DNA of 23,157 bases from DSWT01 sp035415725 (lineage in GTDB: Bacteria > Chloroflexota > Anaerolineae > B4-G1 > SLSP01), in contig DAOOGN010000074.1 of assembly GCA_035415725.1 (NCBI GenBank), positions 1 to 23,157 of the forward strand. Direction: 5' to 3'. This document shows, piece after piece, positions 15,067 to 23,157 of the stretch (positions are counted from its first letter, which is position 1; the number at the start of each line of letters is the position of its first letter). Position numbers and translations under genes: made by a program. The notes below the pieces were generated by a model. That model did no database searches and was not told where the DNA came from. It saw only the letters and a program-made list of their open reading frames with translations.

Positions 15067-15399
15067 ATGTTACGGGTCAGCACACTGAAGGCCGTTGGTC
15101 GAGTGGCATCTATGGTGTTTTTGCTGGTGGCAACGATGGGGCCTTGGTTTGCCGACAGCCACCCCGCGACAGAGGAGACCTGCACTTCTCCTCTTGTCTG
15201 GCTGGGTAATGGTTATTGCGCGTGCCTAGTGTCTTTCATGGCATTTGTGGGAGATCTCATTTCAGGCCAAAGTTCGTTGTGGCTCTTGTGCTTGCCACCA
15301 GCGCTACCTATTCTCAGTACACTGCTTCTTCTCTTGATCGGAGAGCCTCGGTGGCTGTGGGTCTGTCACTTGACAGCATGGGGATTAATGGTACAATGA
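15067..15399 (+). CDS. Small integral membrane protein of unknown function
   Basis: This 110-residue protein has three hydrophobic segments: about residues 10-28 (AVGRVASMVFLLVATMGPW), 46-63 (GNGYCACLVSFMAFVGDL) and 69-89 (LWLLCLPPALPILSTLLLLL). The loop after the first segment reads FADSHPATEETCTSPLVWLG. Three cysteines in residues 38-54 might form a disulphide. I do not recognise a named family. The ATG at 15067 is preferred to a GTG at 15055 that is part of the GGAGGTG ribosome binding site. The promoter of the exporter operon overlaps its last codons. A weak upstream promoter may exist but I could not find a convincing one. Confidence 0.55.
   Translation: MLRVSTLKAVGRVASMVFLLVATMGPWFADSHPATEETCTSPLVWLGNGYCACLVSFMAFVGDLISGQSSLWLLCLPPALPILSTLLLLLIGEPRWLWVCHLTAWGLMVQ
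15370..15397 (+). promoter_or_regulatory. Near-consensus sigma-70-type promoter of the exporter-mutS operon
   Basis: A perfect TTGACA (15370-15375) and TACAAT (15392-15397, five of six matches) are separated by 16 bases. Transcription would start near 15404, 40 bases before the ABC ATPase ATG. The promoter lies inside the last codons of the preceding small membrane protein gene. Confidence 0.75.
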
Positions 15400-15443
15400 C
15401 TACTCGACTCTACGACTAACAACTGCTTGAAGGGAACGTAGTT

Positions 15444-16124
15444 ATGGCCGATTGTGTTGTCCATTGTGAAAATATCCACAAATCCTTCCTGATGGGAAAA
15501 GAAGCCGTCCAGGCGCTGCGCGGCGTTTCATTGGACGTCGAACGCGGTGAGATCGTTTGCTTGATGGGGCCGAGCGGTTCCGGCAAGACGACCCTGCTCA
15601 ACATCCTCGGCGGCCTGGAAGAACCAAGTCGCGGCCATGTGATCGTCGACGGTGAGAACGTCGTCGCGCTGTCGGAGGATCGCCTCTCAGAGCTACGGCT
15701 CGTCAAGATGGGTTTCGTCTTCCAGAACTACAACCTGCTGGCGAACTTCACGGCGCAGGAGAACGTCGAAGTGCCGATGGCTTTAGCCGGATTGCCCCGA
15801 CGGGCGCGACGACGCAAAGCCGCCGCGTTGCTGGAGAGCGTCGGCCTCGCGGAACGCGCGCAGCATTACCCCAGCGAACTCTCCGGCGGCCAGCAGCAGC
15901 GCGTCGCTATCGCCCGCGCCCTCGCCAACGACCCGCCGATCCTCATCGGCGACGAAATCACCGGCGACCTGGACTCCGTGACCGGCTTCGAGGTGATGGA
16001 AATCGTCGCGCGTCTCAACCGTGAGCAAGGCACCACCGTCATCTACGTGACACACGACCCGCGTATGGCGAAGTTTGCCACGCGCTTGATCCAGCTCAGA
16101 GATGGGCAAATCGTTGAAATTTAA
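15444..16124 (+). CDS. ABC transporter ATP-binding protein, MacB/LolD type
   Basis: This is a 226-residue ATPase of the MacB/LolD class that powers mechanotransmission-type transporters. It shows Walker A GPSGSGKT (42-49), the Q-loop in GFVFQNYNLL, the signature LSGGQQQR, and a Walker B and D-loop reading ILIGDEITGDLDS. The H-loop is in VIYVTHDPRMAKF. The usual DEPTGNLDS is altered to DEITGDLDS; the catalytic Glu is kept, so activity is expected. AAGGGA lies nine bases before the ATG. It is followed by its permease and a periplasmic/exofacial adaptor, the normal exporter order. Substrates of related systems include lipoproteins, macrolides and peptides. Which applies here cannot be told. Confidence 0.93.
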   Translation: MADCVVHCENIHKSFLMGKEAVQALRGVSLDVERGEIVCLMGPSGSGKTTLLNILGGLEEPSRGHVIVDGENVVALSEDRLSELRLVKMGFVFQNYNLLANFTAQENVEVPMALAGLPRRARRRKAAALLESVGLAERAQHYPSELSGGQQQRVAIARALANDPPILIGDEITGDLDSVTGFEVMEIVARLNREQGTTVIYVTHDPRMAKFATRLIQLRDGQIVEI

Positions 16125-16136
16125 AATTTGTTGATT

Positions 16137-16168
16137 GAAAATTTGTTTGAACCCATTGCCAAATTTTC
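16137..16168 (+). repeat. AT-rich hairpin in the spacer between ATPase and permease genes
   Basis: GAAAATTTG (16137-16145) pairs perfectly with CAAATTTTC (16160-16168) around a 14-base loop. The following TCCATTTCCCAATTTACCC resembles the spacer at 19088-19112. It does not look like a terminator. Confidence 0.5.
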
Positions 16169-16192
16169 CATTTCCCAATTTACCCTCAAGAC

Positions 16193-19033
16193 ATGATTCA
16201 ACGCTACGTTCTGAAGAGTTTCTCTCGTCATAAAGCACGTACCATCATCATGGTGCTGGCACTGCTGGTTGTGACGGCGATGCTGGTTACGCTCAACAAC
16301 AGCGTCGATTCGTTGCAGCGTCAGGTCGTCGAGCTCGTCGAGCGCGAGGCCGGCGAGCACGACATCACGCTGACCCGCGCCGAGACCAGCCCGAACCAAT
16401 ACATCGACATTGCCCAAACGACGCCGGTGTTGCGGGCCGCCGATCCACGGGTGGCGGCAGTCTACCCGCGTTTTCACGCTACGGTGGAAGTGCGCAGCGG
16501 CGGGCAGGTGGGCAACGCCTCGCTGGTGGCGCGCGTCCCTGAAGATGACCTGGGCCAGGTCACGATGCAGGAAGGCGTCTATGACCTGGAAGGCGACAAG
16601 ATCGTGCTCCTGCGGGTAACGGCGGACACTTACAGCCTCAAGGTCGGCGATAGCGTGGATGTAAGCTACATCCTGCCGGTGTCCCGCGTCCCCGGCTACG
16701 ATCTGCCCGCCGAGGTCAGCGTGACCCGCGTGACGCGCCGTTTCACCATCAGCGGGATTGCGCTGGCGACGGGACTGGGCAGCGGTGGGCAAAACGGCAT
16801 CCTGGCGAGTGTGGCGACCGTCCAGGACTGGCTGGGCGTGCCGGGCCGCGCTCAAAGTCTGATCGTGGTGTTGGACGATGCCGTCTACGGCTCCGTCAAC
16901 ACGCAGACGGCAATCTTTCGCGTGCGGCGCATCGCCGAGCGCATGGTCGACGCGCTGGGCGACGAGGCAGATACTTACGCTTTCTCCATCGCCAAGGCCG
17001 AATCGCTCGATATGAGCGACGTCGCCTTCACGGTCATGCGCTCGGTCAGCACGGTCTACGGCTTTCTGGTGATGGGTGTCGTCGGCCTGCTGCTCTACTC
17101 GATCATCAACACCAACGTCGAAGAACGGCGACGCGATCTGGCCTTCCTGCGCATCCTGGGGGCGAAACGCCGTCATCTCTTCGCACTGGTCTTCATCGAA
17201 GTGGCGTTTATCGGCCTGTTTGGGGTGGGACTGGGCATCATCGCCGGGCAGATCTTCAGCATCGCCGTCATCGCGCCGGTGGCGAATTACCTCATCACCA
17301 GCAGTGGGATGGTGGGCAACGAACTGGGCATCGATTTCCGCATGACGATCACCGTGGGAGCAATGCTGCGCGCCGGCATCACCGCCGCCATTGTGCTGGC
17401 GCTGTCGGCGATTGCGCCGGCCCGCAAAGCAGCGAGCACCAAGATCCGCTACGCCATCAACCCCGGTTCCGCCGACAATCTCCAGATCGAAGACCTGGCG
17501 AAATTGCGTACGCGCAAATTCGATATGCGTATCGTCATCGCCGGTGTCGTCCTCACCATCATGTGGGGCCTGATTTTCATCGTCACCAACTGGCTCTATG
17601 TGCAGGGGAACGAGTCCGTGATCGGCGTCTTCATGTTCACCGGCCTGGCGCTGCTCATCATCGGCGTCAGCCTGCTCTTCTACGCCTTGACCATCCCCTT
17701 TGAGCGCCTGCTGCTGCTCGTGAGCGATGGGGTCGCACCGCGCCTGACCTTCTTTGCCGGGCCGAACCTGCTCCGCGCCAAACAGCGCAACACCATCATC
17801 TCGCTGATGGTCGTCTTCAGCGCCACCTTGCCCACCTTTTTGGGGACGATGACCGCGCTCGAACAGGAGAACTTCGACATCCAGGCCCGTTCCAGCTACG
17901 GTGCGCCGATCACCGTGAACGTCTCGCGCTGGGCCTGGTCCTTTTTCGCCGCCGAAGAAGACAATCTACTGCCGGGCATCCTGAAGGATTTCCGGGAAGT
18001 GCCGGGCATCGCCGAGGCGGAAGGGCTGACGACGGCGTATGCCGCCAATGCCACCAACAAGGTGACATTGCGTGACACCACCATCCAGGTGCAAGGGCTG
18101 ACCGGTTCGCTGGACGGCATCGTGTACGACGATCTCGCCGAATACAACGCCGGCGGTCCGGGCATGTTCGACGTACTCCTGAGCGAGCCGGACACGATCA
18201 TCCTCGGCGCGGGGTACGCGGAATATATGGATGTGGGCATCGGTGATGTGATCAAAGTCCAGGGGAAAGGCAAAGACCATAGCGTGGCGATGCGCATCGT
18301 CGGGCTGATCGAGCGTCTGCCGGGTTTCCGCACCTTCTCTCGCAATGAGAACGACGTGCGTTACGGCCAGGCCCCCGCGTTTGTCTCGCTGGACACTTAC
18401 CTGCGTCTGACGCACGATCCGACGGTTGACAGCCTGTGCGTCAGCGGCGTGTGCGCGGTTTCAGAGCGGGAGCAGCCGGTTATCGCGCAAATCATGGCGA
18501 CGACGGAGCCGGGGGCGGCTGAGACGGAAGTGATCACCGCCTTGCGCGAGTTCTTCGCCGACAACCCGTCCATCTGGGTACGCTCCACCGCCGAGGCCAT
18601 CCGCACGACGGAGCAATCCATGCGCACCACGCGCGTGTTGATGTTGATTATGACCGTGCTCTCGTTCATCACCAGCGTCTTTGGCGTCTTTGCAGTCGTC
18701 TACGTAGCGGTGTACGTGCGGCGTTTGGAGATCGGGATGCTCAAGGCCATCGGTATGCCCAGGCGGAAGCTGGTGGGCGCTTTCGCGTTGGAAGCCGTGC
18801 TGATGACGGTCAGCGCATCGTTGGCGGGTGTCGTTGCCGGGACGCTGTTGGGCTACGTTTTCTACGTCACGAACAACACCATGAGCAACACGCCCACCCA
18901 GCCTACGTTTGACTGGCTCACAACCACGGCAATCCTCGTCATGGTCATCCTGGCGAGCGTCATCAGCACGATGTTAGCGACGCGCAACACCGTGCGCCGG
19001 AAAGTCACGCAAATTCTGCGCGAAGGCTGGTAA
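16193..19033 (+). CDS. Large ABC transporter permease, FtsX/MacB-like
   Basis: This 946-residue permease has an N-terminal membrane helix (about residues 14-36) and a large exofacial domain (about 40-280). A FtsX-like block of membrane helices follows near 285-305, 330-360 and 393-408, with NVEERRRDLAFLRILGAKRR as the typical coupling region. A second half has helices near 446-468, 479-501 and 533-552 and another exofacial domain (about 555-810). The last FtsX block spans 815-842, 860-892 and 907-927, with RRLEIGMLKAIGMPRRKLVG. It is thus a tandem FtsX protein, larger than MacB (about 650). The ribosome binding site is weak, and the ATG at 16193 starts right after an AT-rich spacer. It partners with the ATPase before it and the HlyD-like protein after it. 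Substrate unknown. Confidence 0.92.
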   Translation: MIQRYVLKSFSRHKARTIIMVLALLVVTAMLVTLNNSVDSLQRQVVELVEREAGEHDITLTRAETSPNQYIDIAQTTPVLRAADPRVAAVYPRFHATVEVRSGGQVGNASLVARVPEDDLGQVTMQEGVYDLEGDKIVLLRVTADTYSLKVGDSVDVSYILPVSRVPGYDLPAEVSVTRVTRRFTISGIALATGLGSGGQNGILASVATVQDWLGVPGRAQSLIVVLDDAVYGSVNTQTAIFRVRRIAERMVDALGDEADTYAFSIAKAESLDMSDVAFTVMRSVSTVYGFLVMGVVGLLLYSIINTNVEERRRDLAFLRILGAKRRHLFALVFIEVAFIGLFGVGLGIIAGQIFSIAVIAPVANYLITSSGMVGNELGIDFRMTITVGAMLRAGITAAIVLALSAIAPARKAASTKIRYAINPGSADNLQIEDLAKLRTRKFDMRIVIAGVVLTIMWGLIFIVTNWLYVQGNESVIGVFMFTGLALLIIGVSLLFYALTIPFERLLLLVSDGVAPRLTFFAGPNLLRAKQRNTIISLMVVFSATLPTFLGTMTALEQENFDIQARSSYGAPITVNVSRWAWSFFAAEEDNLLPGILKDFREVPGIAEAEGLTTAYAANATNKVTLRDTTIQVQGLTGSLDGIVYDDLAEYNAGGPGMFDVLLSEPDTIILGAGYAEYMDVGIGDVIKVQGKGKDHSVAMRIVGLIERLPGFRTFSRNENDVRYGQAPAFVSLDTYLRLTHDPTVDSLCVSGVCAVSEREQPVIAQIMATTEPGAAETEVITALREFFADNPSIWVRSTAEAIRTTEQSMRTTRVLMLIMTVLSFITSVFGVFAVVYVAVYVRRLEIGMLKAIGMPRRKLVGAFALEAVLMTVSASLAGVVAGTLLGYVFYVTNNTMSNTPTQPTFDWLTTTAILVMVILASVISTMLATRNTVRRKVTQILREGW

Positions 19034-19114
19034 AGATTGTAAATTTGTTACCGGGAAATTGGAAATGCGGTTCTGCCACCTTAGTAAATTTCCGATTTCC
19101 CCATTTTCAATCTT
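19033..19114 (+). repeat. Nested AT-rich palindrome between permease and adaptor genes
   Basis: AAGATTG (19033-19039) pairs with CAATCTT (19108-19114). Inside it, GGGAAATTGGAAAT (19053-19066) pairs with ATTTCCGATTTCCC (19088-19101) with a single G-U pair. The loop is 21 bases. It overlaps the permease stop region and has no T tract. It is related in sequence to the spacer at 16137-16190, so a small repeat family is likely. Confidence 0.65.
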
Positions 19115-19124
19115 GGGGGTAGGT

Positions 19125-20303
19125 ATGAAGGTGCTTTTGAAAGTGCTTGTGGTGATTACAGTTGTGGTAGTCGGGGGATGCGCGCGCGGGGTGGAGGTGC
19201 CAACGGAGGCGATCATAACGCCGACAGAAACCAGCCCAGTGCCGACGCCGGTGACGCCCGAAGTTGCCGTCGGCAAGACGGTAGCCGCCGATGGGCGCTT
19301 GGCGTCGCCGTTTCCGAGCCTGGCGGTGGGCTTCAGCGGCGGTGTAAGCGGCGAAGTCCTCACGATCACCGTGCAGGCCGGCGATCAGGTGCCGGCCGGC
19401 ACTGTCCTGGCGCGATTGGACGACGTCGACCTGCACCGCGCCGTGGATGACGCACAACTGACCCTCGACCGTGCCGTCGTCGACCGGGAGCGAGCGCAGA
19501 CGCAATGGGAACAGGATGTCGCCGACGCCGCAGAATCCCTGGCGACGGCGCAGCGGGCGCTGGAAACAGCGCGCTTGCAGTATTCGAGCACTTCCGTCGA
19601 AGAAGCGCGAACGTCCCTGGATCACGCCCGTCAGGCCGAGGCGGACGCCAAGAAAGCCTACGATACTCCCCTCTTCGGCAACTTCACGCCCGATGACGAG
19701 CGCGAGCGCGACTACAAAGCCTGGCAGAACGCCATCCGCGAGCGCGAGTTCGCCGAGATGCGGCTGGAGGACGCGCTCAACTCCCGCAGCGCGCAGGCGC
19801 TCGACATCAAAGCCCGCGAGCAGGACGTGGCCCAGGCGCAGCGCAAACTGGACGCGCTCCAGGCAGGCCTCGCCCCCAGCTACGACCGCGCTATCGAAGA
19901 CGCCAGGCGCGAGCTGGCGCAGGCCCAGGACGCCCTCGACAACGCGACGCTCAGCGCGCCGTGGGACGCCATCGTCCTTTCGGTCGACGTTGCACCCCAG
20001 GCGACGGTCGCCGCGGGGACGCCGGTGCTGACGCTGCTCAACATCGCCGACGGCCTGCGCTTCGTCTCAGAAGACCTCAGCGAGCAGCACGTCGCCGCCC
20101 TGCGCCCGGGGCAGAAGGCCACGATCACCCTGCGCACCTACCCGGAGACCCCGCTGGACGGTGTCGTCGTCGCCATCATCCCCCAGGTCGGCGCGACGGA
20201 AACCACCGACGCCCGCTTTACCGTCCACGTGCGCCTCGCCCCCACCGACCTCTTGCTCCTGCCGGGGTTGACAGGGCGGGCGGAGATTTTCACCGGAGAG
20301 TAG
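19125..20303 (+). CDS. HlyD/MacA-like membrane fusion lipoprotein
   Basis: This 392-residue adaptor protein links ABC exporters to the envelope. It starts with a lipoprotein signal peptide (MKVLLKVLVVITVVVVGGC, Cys19 as the probable lipidated residue) and a Thr-Pro spacer. The first lipoyl half follows (SGGVSGEVLTITVQAGDQV). A long alpha-helical hairpin occupies about residues 110-270, rich in Ala, Glu, Arg and Gln. Then come the second lipoyl half (APWDAIVLSVDVAPQATVAA) and a beta-barrel portion (LRPGQKATITLRTYPETPLD). The ATG at 19125 is chosen because it gives a proper lipobox; the frame is open 66 bases further upstream without a ribosome binding site. The stop is one base before the mutS start. 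Confidence 0.9.
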   Translation: MKVLLKVLVVITVVVVGGCARGVEVPTEAIITPTETSPVPTPVTPEVAVGKTVAADGRLASPFPSLAVGFSGGVSGEVLTITVQAGDQVPAGTVLARLDDVDLHRAVDDAQLTLDRAVVDRERAQTQWEQDVADAAESLATAQRALETARLQYSSTSVEEARTSLDHARQAEADAKKAYDTPLFGNFTPDDERERDYKAWQNAIREREFAEMRLEDALNSRSAQALDIKAREQDVAQAQRKLDALQAGLAPSYDRAIEDARRELAQAQDALDNATLSAPWDAIVLSVDVAPQATVAAGTPVLTLLNIADGLRFVSEDLSEQHVAALRPGQKATITLRTYPETPLDGVVVAIIPQVGATETTDARFTVHVRLAPTDLLLLPGLTGRAEIFTGE

Positions 20304-20304
20304 T

Positions 20305-23013
20305 ATGGATGACAAAGATACCACTCCCATACGCAAGCAATACCTTGACCTGAAAGCTCGCTACCCGGACACAATTCTCTTTTTCCGGTTGGGCGACTTT
20401 TACGAGACCTTCGACGATGACGCCGAGGTCGCCGCGCGCGAGCTGGACCTTGTCCTCACCTCACGGCCTGTGGCCAAGGGCGAGCGTGTGCCGATGGCGG
20501 GTGTGCCCTATCACGCCGTCGAGGGCTACATCGCCCGTCTCATCGAGAAGGGCTACCGCGTCGCCATCGCCGAGCAAGTGGGTGAACCCACCAGCCGCGG
20601 GCCGATGGAACGACGCATTGAGCGTGTCGTCACTGCCGGCACCGTCACCGAGCCGGCCATGCTGGACGAAAAACGTCCCAACTACCTCGCCGCCGTGGTC
20701 ATCGACGGCAAGCGTGCGGGTGTAGCTTACGCCGACATTTCGACGGGCGAGTTCGCTACCACCCAGCTTGAGGAAGACGACGACATCCTCAACGCCGTGC
20801 GGCAGGAATTGTCCCGTCTGCACGCCCGCGAAGTCCTCATCCCCAAAGTCGGCTCGTGGAAAGAGCGCCCCGCCGACCCCTCCCCGACGCGCCTCGAAGA
20901 ACATTTGGTGAGACTGGTGGCGGGCACTTTCACCCCCTGGCCCGGCTATCGCTTCGAAGAGACGGCAGCACGCCAGACGCTGCTGGAACACTTCGGCGTG
21001 CGAACGCTGCAGGGCTTCGGCTGCGAGGGGAAACCACTGGCGGTGCGCGCGGCAGGCGCGGCGCTTGCCTACCTGCAAGAAACCCAGCAAGGGCTACTGC
21101 CGCAGATCACCGGGCTGCGCACCTACGCCACGGACCACTTTATGGGCATCGACGCCTCAACATGGCGCAATCTGGAGATCACGGAGACGCTGCGCGGGGA
21201 AAAAGAGGGGTCGCTGCTCGGTGTCCTTGACGCCACCCGCACGCCGATGGGCGGGCGACGGCTCCGCGCGCAGTTGGCGCAACCACTGCTCGACATCCCC
21301 GAATTGGAAACGCGCCTGGATCAGGTGCAGGGTTTCGTGGACGACGGCATCCTGCGGGCGCAGGTCCGCCAGGCACTCAAATCCGTCCCCGACCTGGAGC
21401 GGATGACGAGCCGCGTCCTGTCCGGGCGCGCAACGCCGCGCGACCTCACCGGCATCCGTGCGACGTTGGAAATCGTGCCGGGGCTGCGGGAGAAACTGGC
21501 CGCAGCGCATCGGCAAATCAGCGCCTCAGCAAGTCCGGAAATCTCCCCATCTGAAAATCTCCCCACCACCCAATCTCCAGGGGGGTTCGGGGAGTTGTTG
21601 GCCGGACTGGAATCGCTGCCGGAGATGGCGAGCCTCATTGCGGAGGCGATTGTGGACGAGCCGCCGGCCCAAGTCAGCGCGGGGGGGGGTGATCCGCCGG
21701 GTTTTTCCGCCGAATTGGACGGCATCCTGCTGGCGACGCAGGACGCCCGCGATTGGATCGCCGGACTGGAAAGCAAGGAGCGCGAGCGCACCGGCATCAA
21801 GAGCCTCAAAGTCGGCTACAACAAAGTCTTCGGCTACTACATCGAGGTCACCCAGGCCAATACCTCTCTCGTGCCGGCCCACTACATCCGCAAACAAACG
21901 CTGGTCAATTCCGAGCGCTACATCACGCCGGAGTTGAAGGAATACGAAAATCTGGTGCTCAATGCCGAGGAACGCATCGCGGAACTGGAAACGCGCCTCT
22001 TCCGTGAGGTGTGCGAGCAGGTTGTAGCCCATTCGAAGGCATTGCTGGCGACGGCGCAGGCGTTGGCGCGGATCGATGTGGCGGCAGCGCTGGCGGAGGT
22101 CGCCGCGCGGCAACACTACGTCCGCCCCACCTTCGAGGTCGCGCCGGTGCTGATCATCGAAGGCGGGCGGCATCCCGTGGTAGAGCGGGCGCAGCGCGAA
22201 CCGTTCGTCCCCAACGACCTGGTGATGGACGAAGCCAGCCGTATCCACATCATCACCGGACCGAACATGGCCGGGAAATCGGTGTTCCTCAGACAGAACG
22301 CCCTCATTGTGCTCATGGCGCAAAGCGGGAGCTTCGTCCCGGCAGAGCGGGCGCACATCGGCATCGTAGACCGCATTTTCACGCGCATCGGCGCGTCCGA
22401 CGAACTGGCGGCAGGGCAATCGACGTTTATGGTGGAGATGGTGGAAACCGCCAACATCCTCAATCACGCCACGCCGCAGAGCCTGCTCATCCTGGATGAG
22501 GTCGGACGCGGCACGAGCACCTACGACGGCATGGCGATTGCCTGGGCCGTGGTCGAATACCTGCACAACCACCCAGAGCGCCGTGCGCGGACGCTCTTCG
22601 CCACCCACTACCACGAGCTGATCGAGATGGAGGAACATCTCCCGCACGTGCGCAACTTCAACCTGACCGTCGCCGAGGAGGGGCATGATGTGGTCTTCCT
22701 GCACAAGGTCGTGCCCGGCGGTGCGGATCGCTCCTACGGCATCCACGTCGCACGACTGGCGGGCATCCCCGCGCCGGTCATCCATCGCGCCGAAGGGCTA
22801 TTGGAAGAACTGGAGAGCGGCGAATTCCGCCCCGGAACGCAGTCCCCGGAGCCGGAACTGTTCCAGCCACTGCTCATCGCACAAACACCACCCGTGGTGG
22901 AGGCATTGCGGCAGCTCGACGTCAACAGTCTCACCCCGCTGGAGGCACTCACGAAGCTATACGAGCTGCAAAAGCAAGTGGAAGAGAAAGGTGGGAAAAA
23001 GCACAGGAAATGA
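20305..23013 (+). CDS. mutS: DNA mismatch repair ATPase MutS
   Basis: This 902-residue mismatch repair protein recognises mispaired bases and signals through ATP hydrolysis. The N-terminal mismatch-binding F-x-E is present in LGDFYETF (F32, E34). The connector and lever domains follow. The ATPase domain has Walker A GPNMAGKS (about 652-659), Walker B LLILDEVGRGTSTYDG (about 726-741) and the conserved ATHYHEL. GGAGAG lies four bases before the ATG, within the end of the adaptor gene, so it is probably expressed with the exporter operon. Two oddities sit in the lever/clamp region. A low-complexity insertion occupies about residues 400-425. In a segment where most MutS proteins read GGVIRPGF, this one reads GGGDPPGF after a run of nine G. 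The key catalytic residues are all intact. Confidence 0.97.
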   Translation: MDDKDTTPIRKQYLDLKARYPDTILFFRLGDFYETFDDDAEVAARELDLVLTSRPVAKGERVPMAGVPYHAVEGYIARLIEKGYRVAIAEQVGEPTSRGPMERRIERVVTAGTVTEPAMLDEKRPNYLAAVVIDGKRAGVAYADISTGEFATTQLEEDDDILNAVRQELSRLHAREVLIPKVGSWKERPADPSPTRLEEHLVRLVAGTFTPWPGYRFEETAARQTLLEHFGVRTLQGFGCEGKPLAVRAAGAALAYLQETQQGLLPQITGLRTYATDHFMGIDASTWRNLEITETLRGEKEGSLLGVLDATRTPMGGRRLRAQLAQPLLDIPELETRLDQVQGFVDDGILRAQVRQALKSVPDLERMTSRVLSGRATPRDLTGIRATLEIVPGLREKLAAAHRQISASASPEISPSENLPTTQSPGGFGELLAGLESLPEMASLIAEAIVDEPPAQVSAGGGDPPGFSAELDGILLATQDARDWIAGLESKERERTGIKSLKVGYNKVFGYYIEVTQANTSLVPAHYIRKQTLVNSERYITPELKEYENLVLNAEERIAELETRLFREVCEQVVAHSKALLATAQALARIDVAAALAEVAARQHYVRPTFEVAPVLIIEGGRHPVVERAQREPFVPNDLVMDEASRIHIITGPNMAGKSVFLRQNALIVLMAQSGSFVPAERAHIGIVDRIFTRIGASDELAAGQSTFMVEMVETANILNHATPQSLLILDEVGRGTSTYDGMAIAWAVVEYLHNHPERRARTLFATHYHELIEMEEHLPHVRNFNLTVAEEGHDVVFLHKVVPGGADRSYGIHVARLAGIPAPVIHRAEGLLEELESGEFRPGTQSPEPELFQPLLIAQTPPVVEALRQLDVNSLTPLEALTKLYELQKQVEEKGGKKHRK
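21539..21579. repeat. Intergenic-type short repeats inserted in frame in mutS
   Basis: AATCTCCCCA occurs at 21540 and 21556, and AATCTCC again at 21572, giving a 16-base period. They encode the Ser/Pro-rich stretch ISPSENLPTTQSP. This stretch is unlike MutS and unlike the surrounding codon usage. The low-complexity, AT/C-rich texture is that of intergenic repeats. Confidence 0.5.
21681..21698 (+). repeat. Nine-G homopolymer followed by a probable one-base deletion in mutS
   Basis: G9 occupies 21681-21689 inside the codons for A-G-G-G-D (residues 459-463). Reading with eight G would give the family-typical GGVIR, and one additional C near 21697 would then restore PGFSAELD. The present sequence therefore fits a +1/-1 indel pair that leaves the total length unchanged. 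Confidence 0.7.
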
Positions 23014-23157
23014 GTTTGGAATGTAACTATTCAGCCACCCTTGCCAGGTGGCGAACGGGACTTTGGGGAGAGCACATAATAGGTGACCCCTTCGGCAGGT
23101 GATGGCCCTCTCATCCCCCAACCCCCTTCTCCCCCGCCAGCGGGGAAGAAGGGGGCA
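23014..23157 (+). repeat. Downstream region of mutS with GC-rich hairpins
   Basis: No gene is visible. GCCACC (23034-23039) can pair with GGTGGC (23047-23052). A stronger inverted repeat pairs CCCCCTTCTCCCC (23122-23134) with GGGGAAGAAGGGGG (23142-23155), with one bulged base and a seven-base loop. The window ends there, so any T tract cannot be seen. Such CCCCCTTCTCCC hairpins are common intergenic repeats in GC-rich bacterial genomes and may or may not terminate transcription. Confidence 0.5.

Overview
The window is a GC-rich bacterial chromosome segment broken up by AT-richer stretches. It most likely comes from a member of the Chloroflexota (Anaerolineae-like). The lineage is an inference from a secreted protein with Thr-Pro linkers between fibronectin-like and PPC domains, a LecA-like lipid- or membrane-anchored protein, an SPFH protein, and AT-rich hairpin spacers in the intergenic gaps. 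No rRNA, tRNA or CRISPR array was seen.

Left half, all on the minus strand. Positions 1-300 hold three copies of a palindromic 22-bp-spaced repeat next to gene debris: a glycosyltransferase family 2 start and a frame-shifted PPC module. A secreted PPC-domain protein (297-1652) follows. A complete type I restriction-modification operon reads hsdM (9241-7637), hsdS (7577-6279), an AlbA_2/Schlafen-type regulator (6218-4824) and hsdR (4827-1669). A plausible promoter lies ahead of hsdM, and the regulator and hsdR overlap by ATGA. Perfect 13-bp inverted repeats bracket hsdS.

Middle, 9505-13009. An AT-richer minus-strand cassette encodes a PD-(D/E)XK nuclease of Mrr type, a ClpP/SppA-fold serine protease of SDH type and a 72-residue protein, with short gaps between them. 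It sits directly upstream of the type I system. I consider it the best candidate for an undescribed accessory or defence module. Its upstream side is scarred by a frame-shifted zinc-ribbon helicase fragment, an oppositely oriented gene fragment, and a 167-bp nested palindrome. A small helical protein of unknown function follows.

Right half, all on the plus strand. An SPFH/band-7 membrane protein, a secreted LecA-like protein ending in a clear terminator, and a small membrane protein precede an exporter operon. That operon has a near-consensus promoter and encodes an ABC ATPase, a large FtsX/MacB-type permease, a HlyD-like lipoprotein and then mutS one base after the HlyD stop. MutS keeps its catalytic motifs. 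However, it contains a nine-G run and a short residue patch that looks like a compensated double frameshift.

The defence island and the house-keeping/export half are divided near 13010-13400, where transcription switches strand.
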